Positions 9,079-17,569 are shown, numbered from the stretch's first letter. The stretch is 64,000 nucleotides of DNA from Vibrio panuliri (GCF_009938205.1 NZ_AP019655.1:1-64000), one strand, 5' to 3'. Notes: generated by a model from the letters alone, not told the origin. Numbers and translations: made by a program.

Positions 9079-9165
9079 GTTCCCTACGTCAGTGCTAACT
9101 GAATCAGGTTCAACGGGTCTCGAAATTCGATCTCAGCCGCCGCATATTTGCTTTGGCCCCCCGAC
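9079..9165 (-). promoter_or_regulatory. TPP riboswitch (THI element)
   Basis: Read on the minus strand, the conserved thi-box words appear in order: CTGAGA, ACCCGTTGAACCTGA and CGTAGGGA, with a preceding G-rich strand able to close helix P1. This aptamer binds thiamine pyrophosphate. It lies about 110 bp upstream of the thiD ATG, so it should switch the whole thiD-thiE operon off when thiamine pyrophosphate is plentiful. Outer boundaries are approximate. Confidence 0.95.
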
Positions 9166-9342
9166 TATGTGCTCAGATATTAACAGTAAGCTCATCAATG
9201 TGCTACCGATAGAGCCACGGAATCCTGCATCGTGCAGTCACTTGAGTATTGAAGACTTGATTGATTGCTTTTAGCTTCAGGAATTGAGAAAGGTTGGTTG
9301 GCTGCCAAGCCTTTAAACTATCGGAAGCATGGCGAGAAATAC

Positions 9343-9417
9343 GGAAATATGATCAAGGGGAGGGTCGAACACGACAGCACGATCAGTGAATGCGGCGGTT
9401 TCCTTGATCATGCTTTC
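9343..9417. repeat. Ectopic RctB-type iterons downstream of the orphan ABC operon
   Basis: TTGATCATGCTTTC at 9404-9417 is a perfect copy of the origin iteron, and GGAAATATGATCAA at 9343-9356 matches the weaker reverse type seen at 467-480. They sit about 8.4 kb from the origin array. The perfect copy lies inside the 3' end of the hypothetical gene at 9383-9856; the weaker copy lies between that gene and the riboswitch. Confidence 0.6.
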
Positions 9418-9856
9418 GAGGTTCATTCCAGCTGTGTGCTGCCATAAACTGCACATGCGACTCTATCAACATGGTTGACTCTTGTTGCCAATCCGCTTGT
9501 GGTTGTTGGTTGCAAAACTCAAGTGCAAGCACAGTAAGGTGCTGTAAACGTTTCATAGACCAATCACGCAGTTCGATATCTGCGATAGGTTGACTGGCCG
9601 TCGCCTGCAACTTACTACTAGCAAGTTGCAGGAATGGGTACGCTTTGGTTGGGTCTTGATAGCGCATGGATTGAAACAGACGTAGACAGCCGTCTAACCA
9701 ACACGCTATCGCTTTGCTTTGTTGCTCGGTAACCTCTGGGCCCCAAATAGAATCGGGCGCAGAAAGGATCAACTTTTGCAAAGTTTCATCTTGATCATGC
9801 TTCCGGTTTTGATACCAGTCAGTGATCTTTTCTAGCCACGATTCTAATGTGATCAT
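9383..9856 (-). CDS. Unknown protein, third gene of Fur-box ABC operon
   Basis: A 157-residue soluble, probably helical protein rich in Gln and Trp with no domain I recognise. Its ATG overlaps the stop of the upstream ATPase gene by 4 bp (ATGA), so it is very likely translated in the operon. Oddly, three iteron-like sequences lie in the frame: at the start codon (9849-9862), at 9791-9804 and at 9404-9417. The last two encode the repeated peptide RKHDQ near residues 18 and 148. These residues may therefore be set by DNA-binding needs rather than by protein function. The gene could be a Vibrio-specific accessory protein. Confidence 0.7.
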   Translation of the reverse strand: MITLESWLEKITDWYQNRKHDQDETLQKLILSAPDSIWGPEVTEQQSKAIACWLDGCLRLFQSMRYQDPTKAYPFLQLASSKLQATASQPIADIELRDWSMKRLQHLTVLALEFCNQQPQADWQQESTMLIESHVQFMAAHSWNEPRKHDQGNRRIH

Positions 9857-9862
9857 GCTGCG
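9791..9862 (+). repeat. Iteron-like pair at the 5' end of the unknown gene
   Basis: TTGATCATGCTTCC (9791-9804) differs from the origin iteron by one base; GTGATCATGCTGCG (9849-9862) is a weaker match that contains the start codon of the gene on the opposite strand. Both share orientation with the copy at 9404. The spacing of 58 bp resembles the 61 bp between 9343 and 9404. Confidence 0.45.
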
Positions 9863-10785
9863 TTATCCCATTGCTTTACAAAGTGATTTTCACCGATTTG
9901 CTTAACACCTTGCTGCACTATTGCGCTGGTGGCGCGAATTTCATCGGCTTCTTGAGAATAGTTTGGTTCAGTTTCGACCAAATGACCAAATGGTAAATCT
10001 GGGTCTGGCACAGCAGAGATAAGCAGTTTGGTGTATGGATGCTGTGGATTGGTTAGAATGGCTTGCGTATCCCCCCATTCAACGATTTGTCCTTTGTACA
10101 TTACCGCGGTCTCTTCTGCGATGTAGTGCGCAGTGGCAAGGTCATGAGTAATATATAAAAAACCGATCCCAAGTTCTTTTTTCATCCGCTGCATTAGGTT
10201 AAGTACACCAAGGCGGATTGAAACATCGAGCATTGAGGTTGGTTCGTCAGCAAGGATGACTTCTGCTCCCACAGCCAGTGCGCGCGCTAAGTTAACCCTT
10301 TGACGCTGACCGCCGCTGAGTTCATGAGGGAATTTTTGCAAGGTATCAGGGGCAAGTTCCACCAGCTTGAGTAGTTCATCTAAGCGAGCAGGGATCTCTT
10401 GGTTGCTCTTTACTTGCTTGTGGATCTTGAGTGGACGAGTGAGGTGATGCTCAATCGTGTGGGTTGGATTCAATGAACCAAATGGATCTTGAAATACCAT
10501 TTGTACCTTGCTGCGGTAATCAAGCAGATCTTTTCGGCTATTGATCTCATTGATATTACGACCTTTAAAGAGGATCTCGCCGCTGGTGGCAGGGTACACC
10601 TTAGTGATCAAACGTGCACAAGTACTTTTACCACAGCCAGATTCTCCGACTAATGCTAAAGTTCGCCCCCGATGAAGATTAAAACTAACTCCTTGCAATG
10701 CTCGAAAGCGCTCAACTGAAGAAAACCCGCCACCGATTGAAAATTCTTTTACAATATCATTAACTTGAACGATTGGTTCACTCAT
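9853..10785 (-). CDS. OppF-type ABC transporter ATPase
   Basis: A 310-residue ATPase of the dipeptide/oligosaccharide class: Walker A GESGCGKST, Q-loop MVFQDPFGSLNPTHT, signature LSGGQRQRVNLARAL, Walker B VILADEPTSMLD and H-loop YITHDLATA. The C-terminal extension with a PHPYTKLL-like segment is typical of OppF/DppF and of the chitooligosaccharide-type ATPases in Vibrio. It overlaps the preceding ATPase gene by 4 bp. The two would form a heterodimer, but no permease or binding protein gene is next to them, so they may serve permeases encoded elsewhere. Confidence 0.9.
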   Translation of the reverse strand: MSEPIVQVNDIVKEFSIGGGFSSVERFRALQGVSFNLHRGRTLALVGESGCGKSTCARLITKVYPATSGEILFKGRNINEINSRKDLLDYRSKVQMVFQDPFGSLNPTHTIEHHLTRPLKIHKQVKSNQEIPARLDELLKLVELAPDTLQKFPHELSGGQRQRVNLARALAVGAEVILADEPTSMLDVSIRLGVLNLMQRMKKELGIGFLYITHDLATAHYIAEETAVMYKGQIVEWGDTQAILTNPQHPYTKLLISAVPDPDLPFGHLVETEPNYSQEADEIRATSAIVQQGVKQIGENHFVKQWDNAA

Positions 10786-11630
10786 GCCAGTGCTCCTTCT
10801 GATTGATGCTTTCCTTGGTGGATATTAGGGAATGATGCCCATAGTTTTTGGGTATAGGCGTGCTGAGGATTTTCGCGAATGGCCTTTGAACTGTTCACTT
10901 CAACAATCTCGCCATGACGCATGATCGCAATGCGATCACATAACTGAGTCATCAGGGCTAGATCGTGGGTGATAAACAAGATCGAGAAACCAAACTCTTC
11001 ACGCAGTTGGTAGATTTGCTGCAAGATCTCGCGTTGCACCACTACATCCAATGCCGTGGTTGGCTCGTCCATAATGATCATTTTTGGGTTGAGTGACAGC
11101 GCAATCGCAATCACAAGACGTTGGCGCATGCCGCCACTAAATTGGTGTGGGTACTCGGTTAAGCGTTCCCGTGGGATATTGACCAGATCGAGTAACTGTT
11201 CAGCGCGTTTTTTTGCTTGCTCTTCGCTCATCCCTTGATGATGACGCAGTACATCAGCAAACTGCTCTTGTACTGGCAATACGGGGTTTAATGAGTTCAT
11301 TGCACTTTGGAACACCATCGCAATCTCGCTCCAGCGAATGGTGTTGAACTCAGCTTCAGGCAATTTTAGGAGATCTCGTCCTTCAAAATGGATTTGCCCA
11401 CCAGAAATAAAGGCAGGCGCTTTGTGCAAGCGGTTTATCGCAAAGGCAATGGTACTTTTACCACACCCCGATTCACCTGCGAGACCGAAAATCTCACCTT
11501 TGCCAATATCAAAACTGACCGATTTAACCGCATTGAAGTCCCCGTGGTCGGTGATGTAATCGACGCACAAATTGCGGACTTTAATGATCGGCTCGGAATG
11601 GAACGCATGTTGTAAAAAATGTTGACTCAT
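10782..11630 (-). CDS. OppD-type ABC transporter ATPase
   Basis: A 282-residue ATPase with Walker A GESGCGKST, Q-loop FQSAMNSLNPVLPV, signature FSGGMRQRLVIAIAL, Walker B IIMDEPTTALD and H-loop FITHDLALM. The segment after the Q-loop is like that of Vibrio chitobiose-type transporters. First gene of the operon, 20 bp downstream of the Fur box at 11651-11669, so expression is probably iron-regulated. That is unusual for an oligosaccharide or peptide ATPase and suggests a role in uptake of an iron-related substrate, which is inference. Confidence 0.9.
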   Translation of the reverse strand: MSQHFLQHAFHSEPIIKVRNLCVDYITDHGDFNAVKSVSFDIGKGEIFGLAGESGCGKSTIAFAINRLHKAPAFISGGQIHFEGRDLLKLPEAEFNTIRWSEIAMVFQSAMNSLNPVLPVQEQFADVLRHHQGMSEEQAKKRAEQLLDLVNIPRERLTEYPHQFSGGMRQRLVIAIALSLNPKMIIMDEPTTALDVVVQREILQQIYQLREEFGFSILFITHDLALMTQLCDRIAIMRHGEIVEVNSSKAIRENPQHAYTQKLWASFPNIHQGKHQSEGALA

Positions 11631-11650
11631 AACGACACTCGACTGATAAA

Positions 11651-11669
11651 GATAATGATTATCATTAAC
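11651..11669. promoter_or_regulatory. Fur box
   Basis: GATAATGATTATCATTAAC matches the 19-bp Fur consensus at 17 positions and holds the palindromic core ATGATTATCAT. It lies just upstream of the minus-strand ATPase operon. Fur with iron would repress it. Confidence 0.85.
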
Positions 11670-11999
11670 TCTTATTTTGAATGAGAAAAGAAGATCGAGA
11701 GAAAAGAGTGAACTTGGTCGAGAAATAGCCGTTTTGAGCGGAAAAGATGAGAGATTTTGGACAAGGAGTGGGGTGAAAAAGTAAGCGTTGCGTGATCTAA
11801 AGCAAATTAGCTTTGCTGAGGGGAATTCTTTAAATGTACAGTGCTATCTCAGTGGGTGCAAAGCAATTTCAAACCAAATTATTACTTACTGATTGAACTA
11901 TTATCGCCATCACATTCCTGACTGATTGTGCTTAACAAGCTAGGGCTGCATTTGCTAAGTATTACCTCGTCCCTTGCATGGTTTTCCGCGGAGGTTTTT
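11670..11999. other. Intergenic region without recognised genes
   Basis: The 330 bp between the Fur box and the small gene at 12000 contains no open frame with coding character. It should hold the promoters for both divergent units. The reading frame of the small gene is open back to 11928 but lacks a ribosome-binding site there. Confidence 0.6.
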
Positions 12000-12197
12000 A
12001 TGTCCATTAATTCTTTAGACCATGATGAAATGACAAGTATTGCAAGTAAGTGGGACTTCACGGAAGAAGTTGAATCGCAACAGCCGACATCAATGGTTAA
12101 ATCTGCTGAAGCTCGTCGTCGCATTGAGATGCTACGCGAGATTCGAGAAAGTGGTTTGACAATTGAAGAGGCGCGAGAGCTTGGTTTGCTGCACTGA
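12000..12197 (+). CDS. Small hypothetical protein, possibly PA3496-like
   Basis: A 65-residue acidic, soluble protein. The ATG at 12000 follows a strong GGAGG 5 bp upstream. The C-terminal half (SAEARRRIEMLREIRESG) is a charged helix resembling the ARRRIE motif of the PA3496 family, a weak resemblance only. It is monocistronic and ends before a good terminator, which supports a real gene. Function unknown. Confidence 0.75.
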   Translation: MSINSLDHDEMTSIASKWDFTEEVESQQPTSMVKSAEARRRIEMLREIRESGLTIEEARELGLLH

Positions 12198-12223
12198 TAA
12201 AAAACTTGTTAATACTTTCCAGT

Positions 12224-12255
12224 AGGGTGGCTATTCTATAAGCCACCCTTTGTTG
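12224..12255 (+). terminator. Terminator after the 65-residue gene
   Basis: Hairpin AGGGTGGCT / AGCCACCCT with an 8-base loop followed by a T-rich tract (TTGTTGTTTTT). Confidence 0.75.
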
Positions 12256-12342
12256 TTTTTGAGCTCGCCCTCGTTTTCTTTTCTCAACATTTAGCTCTGT
12301 TGTGGTATATTCGCGCCTCGTATTTGAATTCGAGATCGAACT

Positions 12343-12552
12343 ATGTCGGTAAATTTGTCGTTGTTACCCGCAGATGAGAAGAACAAAGTCGAGCTAGATA
12401 AGCAGGCGGCGTTTCTCGTGTGGAAGCTCAAAGAAGCTAAAACAGGCCCGGATGAGATTGATCAACAAGTGGGCAAGATCGTCGATGAAGCTGAACGTAC
12501 TTGGTTTATTGAGTGCGTAGCAAAATACAAACGACTTATGGGTGTCGCGTAA
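12343..12552 (+). CDS. Small Vibrio protein, DUF3283-like
   Basis: A 69-residue protein beginning MSVNLSLLPADEKNKVELDK, with helical, mixed-charge character and no signal peptide. It resembles the small DUF3283 proteins found across Vibrio, in the same place upstream of a yebC paralogue. It has its own terminator at 12607-12637. Function unknown. Confidence 0.75.
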   Translation: MSVNLSLLPADEKNKVELDKQAAFLVWKLKEAKTGPDEIDQQVGKIVDEAERTWFIECVAKYKRLMGVA

Positions 12553-12606
12553 GCCCAAGCTATAGTCAAGCAGTTCTGTTTGGCTATATACCAATAACTG
12601 GTGAGG

Positions 12607-12637
12607 CGAGGCAAAATTGAAAAGCCTCGATTTTTTG
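12607..12637 (+). terminator. Terminator after the DUF3283-like gene
   Basis: Stem CGAGGC (12607-12612) / GCCTCG (12624-12629) followed by ATTTTTT. Confidence 0.7.
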
Positions 12638-12683
12638 CTAAAATCCTTCGCGTTAAATTTAAATTTTAAGAGAGATCGTCCCG

Positions 12684-13400
12684 ATGGGAAGAAGTTTTGA
12701 AGTGCGCAAAGCCTCTATGGCGAAAACTGCAGGCGCAAAAATTAAAGTTTATTCCAAATACGGTAAAGAAATTTACATGTGTGCGAAAAACGGTGGTTCA
12801 GACCCAGACATGAACTTGTCGCTACGCCACCTAATTTCTAAAGCTAAGAAAGATCAGGTTCCAGCACACGTTATCGATAAAGCACTAGACAAAGCTAACG
12901 GCGGCGGCGGTGAAGATTATGCACCAGCTCGCTACGAAGGTTTCTCTCCTGGTGGTGCAAGTGTGATTGTTGACTGTCTAACAGACAACGGCAACCGTAC
13001 TTTCCAAGACGTTCGTCAATGCTTCGTAAAAACAGGCGCGAAAATTGGTGTTGAGGGTACTGTTTCTCACATGTTTGCTCACCAAGCTGTATTCCAGTTC
13101 AAAGGTGAAGACGAAGAGCCAGTATTAGAAGCGCTAATGATGGCTGACTGTGATGTAACAGACATCGAACTTGAAGACGGTGTGATCACTGTTTATGCGC
13201 CAAACACTGAGTTCTTCAAAGTGAAAACGGCTCTAAACACTGAGTACCCAGAGCTGACTCTTGACGTTGAAGAAATCACTTTCGTTCCTCAGTCTTACCA
13301 TGAAATTGGTGCTGACGATCAAGAGAAATTCCAGAAGTTCCTAGACCTTCTAGAAGATTGTGATGACGTACAACAAGTTTACCACAACGCTGAAAACTAA
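12684..13400 (+). CDS. YebC/PmpR-family DNA-binding regulator (YeeN-like paralogue)
   Basis: A 238-residue protein of the TACO1/YebC family, whose members bind DNA or act on translating ribosomes. It starts [20 protein letters not shown] and has the family segments [39 protein letters not shown] and the acidic C-terminus [17 protein letters not shown]. These features and the length are closer to E. coli YeeN than to YebC. V. cholerae carries such a paralogue near the start of its chromosome II. Single gene with its own terminator. Confidence 0.92.
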   Translation: MGRSFEVRKASMAKTAGAKIKVYSKYGKEIYMCAKNGGSDPDMNLSLRHLISKAKKDQVPAHVIDKALDKANGGGGEDYAPARYEGFSPGGASVIVDCLTDNGNRTFQDVRQCFVKTGAKIGVEGTVSHMFAHQAVFQFKGEDEEPVLEALMMADCDVTDIELEDGVITVYAPNTEFFKVKTALNTEYPELTLDVEEITFVPQSYHEIGADDQEKFQKFLDLLEDCDDVQQVYHNAEN

Positions 13401-13421
13401 TTTCTGCGTGTGACAAATACT

Positions 13422-13451
13422 AAAGGCTTCGCAAATGCGAAGCCTTTTTTT
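13422..13451 (+). terminator. Terminator after the YebC paralogue
   Basis: Stem AAAGGCTTCGC / GCGAAGCCTTT with an AAAT tetraloop and a run of T residues. It also separates the convergent DUF2955 gene. Confidence 0.85.
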
Positions 13452-13480
13452 ATCTTTGTTGTTTCTAAGTTCGACAGACC

Positions 13481-14506
13481 CTAGTCTTTTCGCAGGTGAG
13501 ATTGGCGTTGATTGGTCGTAAACAGTTTGTACAAAGTAAACAGTATTGCCAGCGTGACGGCGAGTTGCCAACCACGTAAAAAGGTGCGCTCTAACCCCAT
13601 TTCATTTGCGCCAATGTAGAGTTGAATGGGCAACATCGTAGCCAGTAGCGCATCACTATGCAGATCACGCAAGGTGAAATCTGCTTTTGCCATTAAGCTT
13701 GCCAGCATAAAAACCAACCCTCCAAGCAGCAGTGCATACAGACCAATGTTGGTTTGATGACCAGACAGCAGCAAAGTAAATATAAACGCCAATGCGCACC
13801 CACCGACTTGCGTGACAAAACGTCTTTCCACCACTTGGCGAAACGCATTGGCTTGGCTTTGGGTTGCCGCGGCAATCACTGGCACCAAACAGAAGGTGGC
13901 GGATAACATTTCGACTTGCAGTAGAAAGCCGACACCGATGCCAATTAAGGTTAGTGCGATAAGGCGCTGTTGTGCAGTAACGGTTTTAGGTTCAAACAGA
14001 GTGGGTTTGCCTTTGCTCGCAATAGGGAACAATGCTACCGCGGTTTTACAGACGACGGTGGTAATCACCATAGAAGCCAAGATTTCGTGAATACGAGTGG
14101 TTATATCCGCGCTGGTATGTTGGGCGAAAATAATCACTAAAATCCAGTTAAATGTTGGCATCAACATTGCCCCCATTTTAGCGGGCGTTGTTGCTCTGCG
14201 GCGCATCCAGTCAAAGAACAATAAGCTGATGGTCCAGATGATGAATGGGTGCTGTGAGAAGCAATTGCTGACAACCAGTGCAGCGCTAGCCGCTAATAGC
14301 GTTGGGGTAAAGGTTTTAGCTAAACCAGACCAAGAGTAGTCTTTACTCTTGGTCATAATGATCGTCGGATAAAGCGCTAAATAAACGGGTGATGTCAGGT
14401 TCAGTAGCTTGCCAAGTAGCATACATACCGTAATCGCCAGCGTAACGCGCAGTGCTTCGTTGCGCTGAGATACATCGTCAAACTGGATAAAGGAATTTAG
14501 GTTCAT
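13481..14506 (-). CDS. DUF2955 inner-membrane protein, efflux partner
   Basis: A 341-residue membrane protein with about ten hydrophobic segments in two similar halves, like the FUSC/AaeB type of exporters. Family assignment to DUF2955 rests on the pairing with an HlyD adaptor gene and on the N-terminal ALRVTLAITVCMLLGKLLNL. The frame opens at a GTG at 14521, but the ATG at 14506 with AAGG 8 bp upstream is the better start. It lies directly downstream of the adaptor gene, and the two probably form an export pump of unknown substrate. Confidence 0.8.
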   Translation of the reverse strand: MNLNSFIQFDDVSQRNEALRVTLAITVCMLLGKLLNLTSPVYLALYPTIIMTKSKDYSWSGLAKTFTPTLLAASAALVVSNCFSQHPFIIWTISLLFFDWMRRRATTPAKMGAMLMPTFNWILVIIFAQHTSADITTRIHEILASMVITTVVCKTAVALFPIASKGKPTLFEPKTVTAQQRLIALTLIGIGVGFLLQVEMLSATFCLVPVIAAATQSQANAFRQVVERRFVTQVGGCALAFIFTLLLSGHQTNIGLYALLLGGLVFMLASLMAKADFTLRDLHSDALLATMLPIQLYIGANEMGLERTFLRGWQLAVTLAILFTLYKLFTTNQRQSHLRKD

Positions 14507-14530
14507 ACTCAATACCTTCACTGCCCAAAG

Positions 14531-15592
14531 TTAGTAGATATAGCGAAATAGTGAGACTAAGTGGATCCACGTATAGCTGATGGCATCAATGAGGATTGAG
14601 CCGTTCTTGACGGAAACGGAAGCCCGTGCGCCTGAGATTAAGCGTTGCGCCATTTCTGGTTTCACATCATCCAACACGATACGCACTCGAATCTTTTGTT
14701 GTTCGCGAATCCAGCGGTTATCGTTGATGACATCAACGAGTTGACCGTTGCTGTTGTCGATATCGCGGATAGCACGCTCTTGGCTTTCAATGTGACCGAT
14801 GAATACCTTACCTGGAATGGCGTCAAAAGCGATGTAAGCTTGATTGTCTTGAGTTAGATGCTCGATACCTTTTTCATTGAAATCTGCGCTGAGCCAAGCG
14901 TGAGACTCATTGACAAGCAACAATGCGGTCGTACCTTGGCTGATATAGCTACCGGATTGCAATTGTAGGTTGGTGACGACACCGTCGGTTTGCGCCACAA
15001 TTTGCGTATGCTGCTGATCCAGTTCTGCACTGGCGAGCTTCGCTTTAGCGAGCTGTATCGCTGCATTGCTGTTGCTGTCAGCCAATGACGCTTCAATGCG
15101 CATGATGTCGGCTTTTGCCGCCATTAATGCACTTTTTGCTACTTTGACACTTAATTCACTGTCTTCAATCGCTTGAGTCGTTGTCAGCCCTTTTTTGTAA
15201 AGTGCTTTGTTACGCACCAGCTTGGCGACAGCGTTGTGCTCTTCTTCTTGTTTCTGTAACAAGGTCTGCTTAGCTACGTTCAATTGCTGCTGGTTTGCGT
15301 CAAAGGTTTGCAACGCTTGGGCGAGTTCTGCTTTTGCTTGGCTGACTTTAAGTTGGTAGCTTTGGGCATCTAAGGTAAATAATGTCTCGCCAGATTTTAC
15401 TTGCTCACCGTTTCGCACGGCTACTGTTTCGATAACACCTGATGTTTCAGGGGCGATTGTTGCCACTGTGCGGTGCAGTGACGCTTGAGTTGTGAACGGG
15501 GCAATATTGTCAGCTGCGACCAAAAATAGTGAGAATAAGATGGTGATGCTGAGTACGGAGTAAAGGGCGTATTGGTAGAATTTTTCTGTCAT
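14531..15592 (-). CDS. HlyD/EmrA-family periplasmic adaptor
   Basis: A 353-residue membrane-fusion protein: one N-terminal transmembrane helix (about residues 8-27), a biotinyl-lipoyl half-motif (TSGVIETVAVRNGEQVKSGETL), a long coiled coil rich in Gln, Lys and Ala (about 85-185), then the second lipoyl half and a beta-barrel domain (DGVVTNLQLQSGSYISQGT). It bridges the inner membrane exporter encoded next to it to an outer-membrane channel. A strong ribosome-binding site is not evident. The operon is probably controlled by the divergent LysR gene. Confidence 0.9.
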   Translation of the reverse strand: MTEKFYQYALYSVLSITILFSLFLVAADNIAPFTTQASLHRTVATIAPETSGVIETVAVRNGEQVKSGETLFTLDAQSYQLKVSQAKAELAQALQTFDANQQQLNVAKQTLLQKQEEEHNAVAKLVRNKALYKKGLTTTQAIEDSELSVKVAKSALMAAKADIMRIEASLADSNSNAAIQLAKAKLASAELDQQHTQIVAQTDGVVTNLQLQSGSYISQGTTALLLVNESHAWLSADFNEKGIEHLTQDNQAYIAFDAIPGKVFIGHIESQERAIRDIDNSNGQLVDVINDNRWIREQQKIRVRIVLDDVKPEMAQRLISGARASVSVKNGSILIDAISYTWIHLVSLFRYIY

Positions 15593-15662
15593 TAGTCTTC
15601 TCTTGCTGCTGAATTATTTGTCACCTCCTTGTTGGATTCTCTATCGGATTATGTCGTATCGC

Positions 15663-15878
15663 TTAAGCTGTTATCCATGCAGCTAAACGACGAACCTGCG
15701 GCAATAATGTCAAGTTAAGGAATAGGGCGCAGGGCCACGCTAAACTGAAACTCTCTAGCCAGATCAGCGGCCAATCACTGCTAAAGCCAAGCTTGTAGCC
15801 TGACAAGACGCCCGACATCATCAGCGCCATAGTGAAAGAGGACATTAGTGCGGTGAGCCAAAATTGTTTGGTGTTCAT
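15663..15878 (-). CDS. Small DUF2798 membrane protein
   Basis: A 71-residue protein with two hydrophobic helices (about residues 7-28 and 37-60) and the Trp-rich WPLIWLESFSLAWPCALFLN pattern of DUF2798. GGAG precedes the ATG. It is the first gene of the minus-strand unit leading into the HlyD and DUF2955 genes, 70 bp before the adaptor, and starts next to the divergent LysR gene. It probably belongs to the same export unit; its role is unknown. Confidence 0.8.
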   Translation of the reverse strand: MNTKQFWLTALMSSFTMALMMSGVLSGYKLGFSSDWPLIWLESFSLAWPCALFLNLTLLPQVRRLAAWITA

Positions 15879-15961
15879 GCTTTGCTCCTGTCTTGCTTGG
15901 CTTTGGTTTCAATAGACTATATATTCATCCATTAATGAGAAAAATAAGCAGGAATAGAAGT

Positions 15962-16873
15962 GTGAATTCCATATTTGGAAATGTAGACGATCTGTATCTG
16001 TTTTGTGCAGTGGTAGAGTTTGGCTCTTTGCAAGCCGCTTCTCGCCAATTGCGTTTACCGATTTCTACTATGTCGAGACGTTTAAATGCGCTTGAAGAGC
16101 GGCTTAACATGCGATTATTGGAGAAACAGGGACGGGAGTTAGCACCAACTGAGTCAGGTATGCGCGCTTTTCACTTGTTAAAAAGTGGTATGGAGAGCAT
16201 TGAGACGGGTTTTGCACAACTCAGTGAAGACCGCCAAGACGTAGAGGGGAAAATTAAACTCGCGTTGCCTTACAACTTCTATCGTGGTTTTGCTGAAGAG
16301 GTGGTTGAGCAGTTTTTAACGCGTTACCCCAAAGTGCAGTTGGATCTTGTGCTGAGCCAAGAGCAAATCGTGCCACAAACAGACCGTGATCTACTGATGA
16401 CTTTTGATTTGCGCGAAATGGAGGGGATGATCGCCAGACCACTGTTTGAGGCCAACCACGGTTTTTTTGCCAGTCCAGAATATCTGGCTCGCGTTGGCGA
16501 GATTAATCAGTTGTCTCAGTTACGGGAACAAGCTTGGGTATCGGTGGATAATATCGTTGACCTGCCGATCTATCGAGGTTCCGAGTTGGTGGAAGTGCTA
16601 TCAATAAAGCCAAAGTTAGTCGTCAATGATATTTTGGCGGTGATTCAGGCGGTTGAGAGAGGTCTTGGTGTTGCATCATTGCCATTTCGCCATATTAAGC
16701 CTGAGGGTGAGCAAAACTTAGTTCCCATTCTACCTCAATATAACCGCAGCAAACGCAAAGCGTATCTCGTTTATAAACAGCGTCGCTATCAGCCCAAGGC
16801 ACTGTCGCTATTTATTGAAGCGTTGTTAGAAGGCGTCAAAAAGATCCAACAAGACCCAATATATCGGCGTTGA
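15962..16873 (+). CDS. LysR-family transcriptional regulator
   Basis: A 303-residue regulator with the N-terminal winged helix (LYLFCAVVEFGSLQAASRQL ... ISTMSRRLNALEERLNMRLL) and a C-terminal periplasmic-binding-like effector domain. The frame opens at 15893, but the GTG at 15962 with AGGA 8 bp upstream gives the usual LysR N-terminus; an ATG at 15935 lacks a ribosome-binding site. Divergent from the DUF2798-HlyD-DUF2955 genes, so it most likely regulates that export unit. Confidence 0.88.
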   Translation: MNSIFGNVDDLYLFCAVVEFGSLQAASRQLRLPISTMSRRLNALEERLNMRLLEKQGRELAPTESGMRAFHLLKSGMESIETGFAQLSEDRQDVEGKIKLALPYNFYRGFAEEVVEQFLTRYPKVQLDLVLSQEQIVPQTDRDLLMTFDLREMEGMIARPLFEANHGFFASPEYLARVGEINQLSQLREQAWVSVDNIVDLPIYRGSELVEVLSIKPKLVVNDILAVIQAVERGLGVASLPFRHIKPEGEQNLVPILPQYNRSKRKAYLVYKQRRYQPKALSLFIEALLEGVKKIQQDPIYRR

Positions 16874-17017
16874 GCCACTCTATTAGCGTGTTTAGCCGTC
16901 TTCGTGGTGTTTTCTGACATAAGCGGATCAGTAATTTGCGTTTATTCTGACGTAAAAGGCTGAAACAAAACTATGATTATAAAAATTATTAGTGGATAGG
17001 TTGAATAAGGGAAGGTA

Positions 17018-17569
17018 ATGAAAAAAACACTATTAATATTATCCAGTGCCGCATTTGTGCTTGCCGGTTGTCAAGATGAAGCGCCTAGCGAGCCGATGGC
17101 GAACGCTCCCGCAGAAGCGACAGCACAGGTCACCGAAGGCATTCAAACCATACAATCCGCTGCGGACTCCTCGATTTCTTCCGCCGCAAGTACTCAGCTT
17201 CGCCCTGAAACTGAGCAAGCGGATGAGCCTCGACTCACTCACTCTGCTCGTAACTCATTGGATTGGGAAGGGGTATACATGGGGACCATGCCATGCGCCG
17301 ATTGCTCAGGTATTGCCACCTCATTAACACTTAACTTTGATGGTACTTACTCCTATGACCAAGTTTACCTTGGCAAAGGCGAAGAAGGTCAGTACAAATC
17401 GACTGGGGAGTTTGTGTGGAACAGTAAAGGCGATACGATCACCTTGTCTGAGGAAGATGACTCACAGCAGTTCTTTGTCGATGAAAATGTGCTGATGATG
17501 TTGGATGTTGACGGCAACAAAGTCGAAGGTGAAATGGCTGACAATTACACCTTAGTACAGCAAGAGTAA
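17018..17569 (+). CDS. NlpE-like outer-membrane lipoprotein
   Basis: A 183-residue lipoprotein with signal peptide and lipobox LAGC (Cys17), a low-complexity Ala/Ser/Glu linker (about 20-75), and an NlpE N-terminal-like beta-barrel domain with the motif GTMPCADCSG. In NlpE a Cys-x-x-Cys of this kind senses copper and redox stress, and the protein signals surface or envelope stress to Cpx. Only the N-terminal NlpE-type domain is present. GGAAGG precedes the start. Confidence 0.85.
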   Translation: MKKTLLILSSAAFVLAGCQDEAPSEPMANAPAEATAQVTEGIQTIQSAADSSISSAASTQLRPETEQADEPRLTHSARNSLDWEGVYMGTMPCADCSGIATSLTLNFDGTYSYDQVYLGKGEEGQYKSTGEFVWNSKGDTITLSEEDDSQQFFVDENVLMMLDVDGNKVEGEMADNYTLVQQE

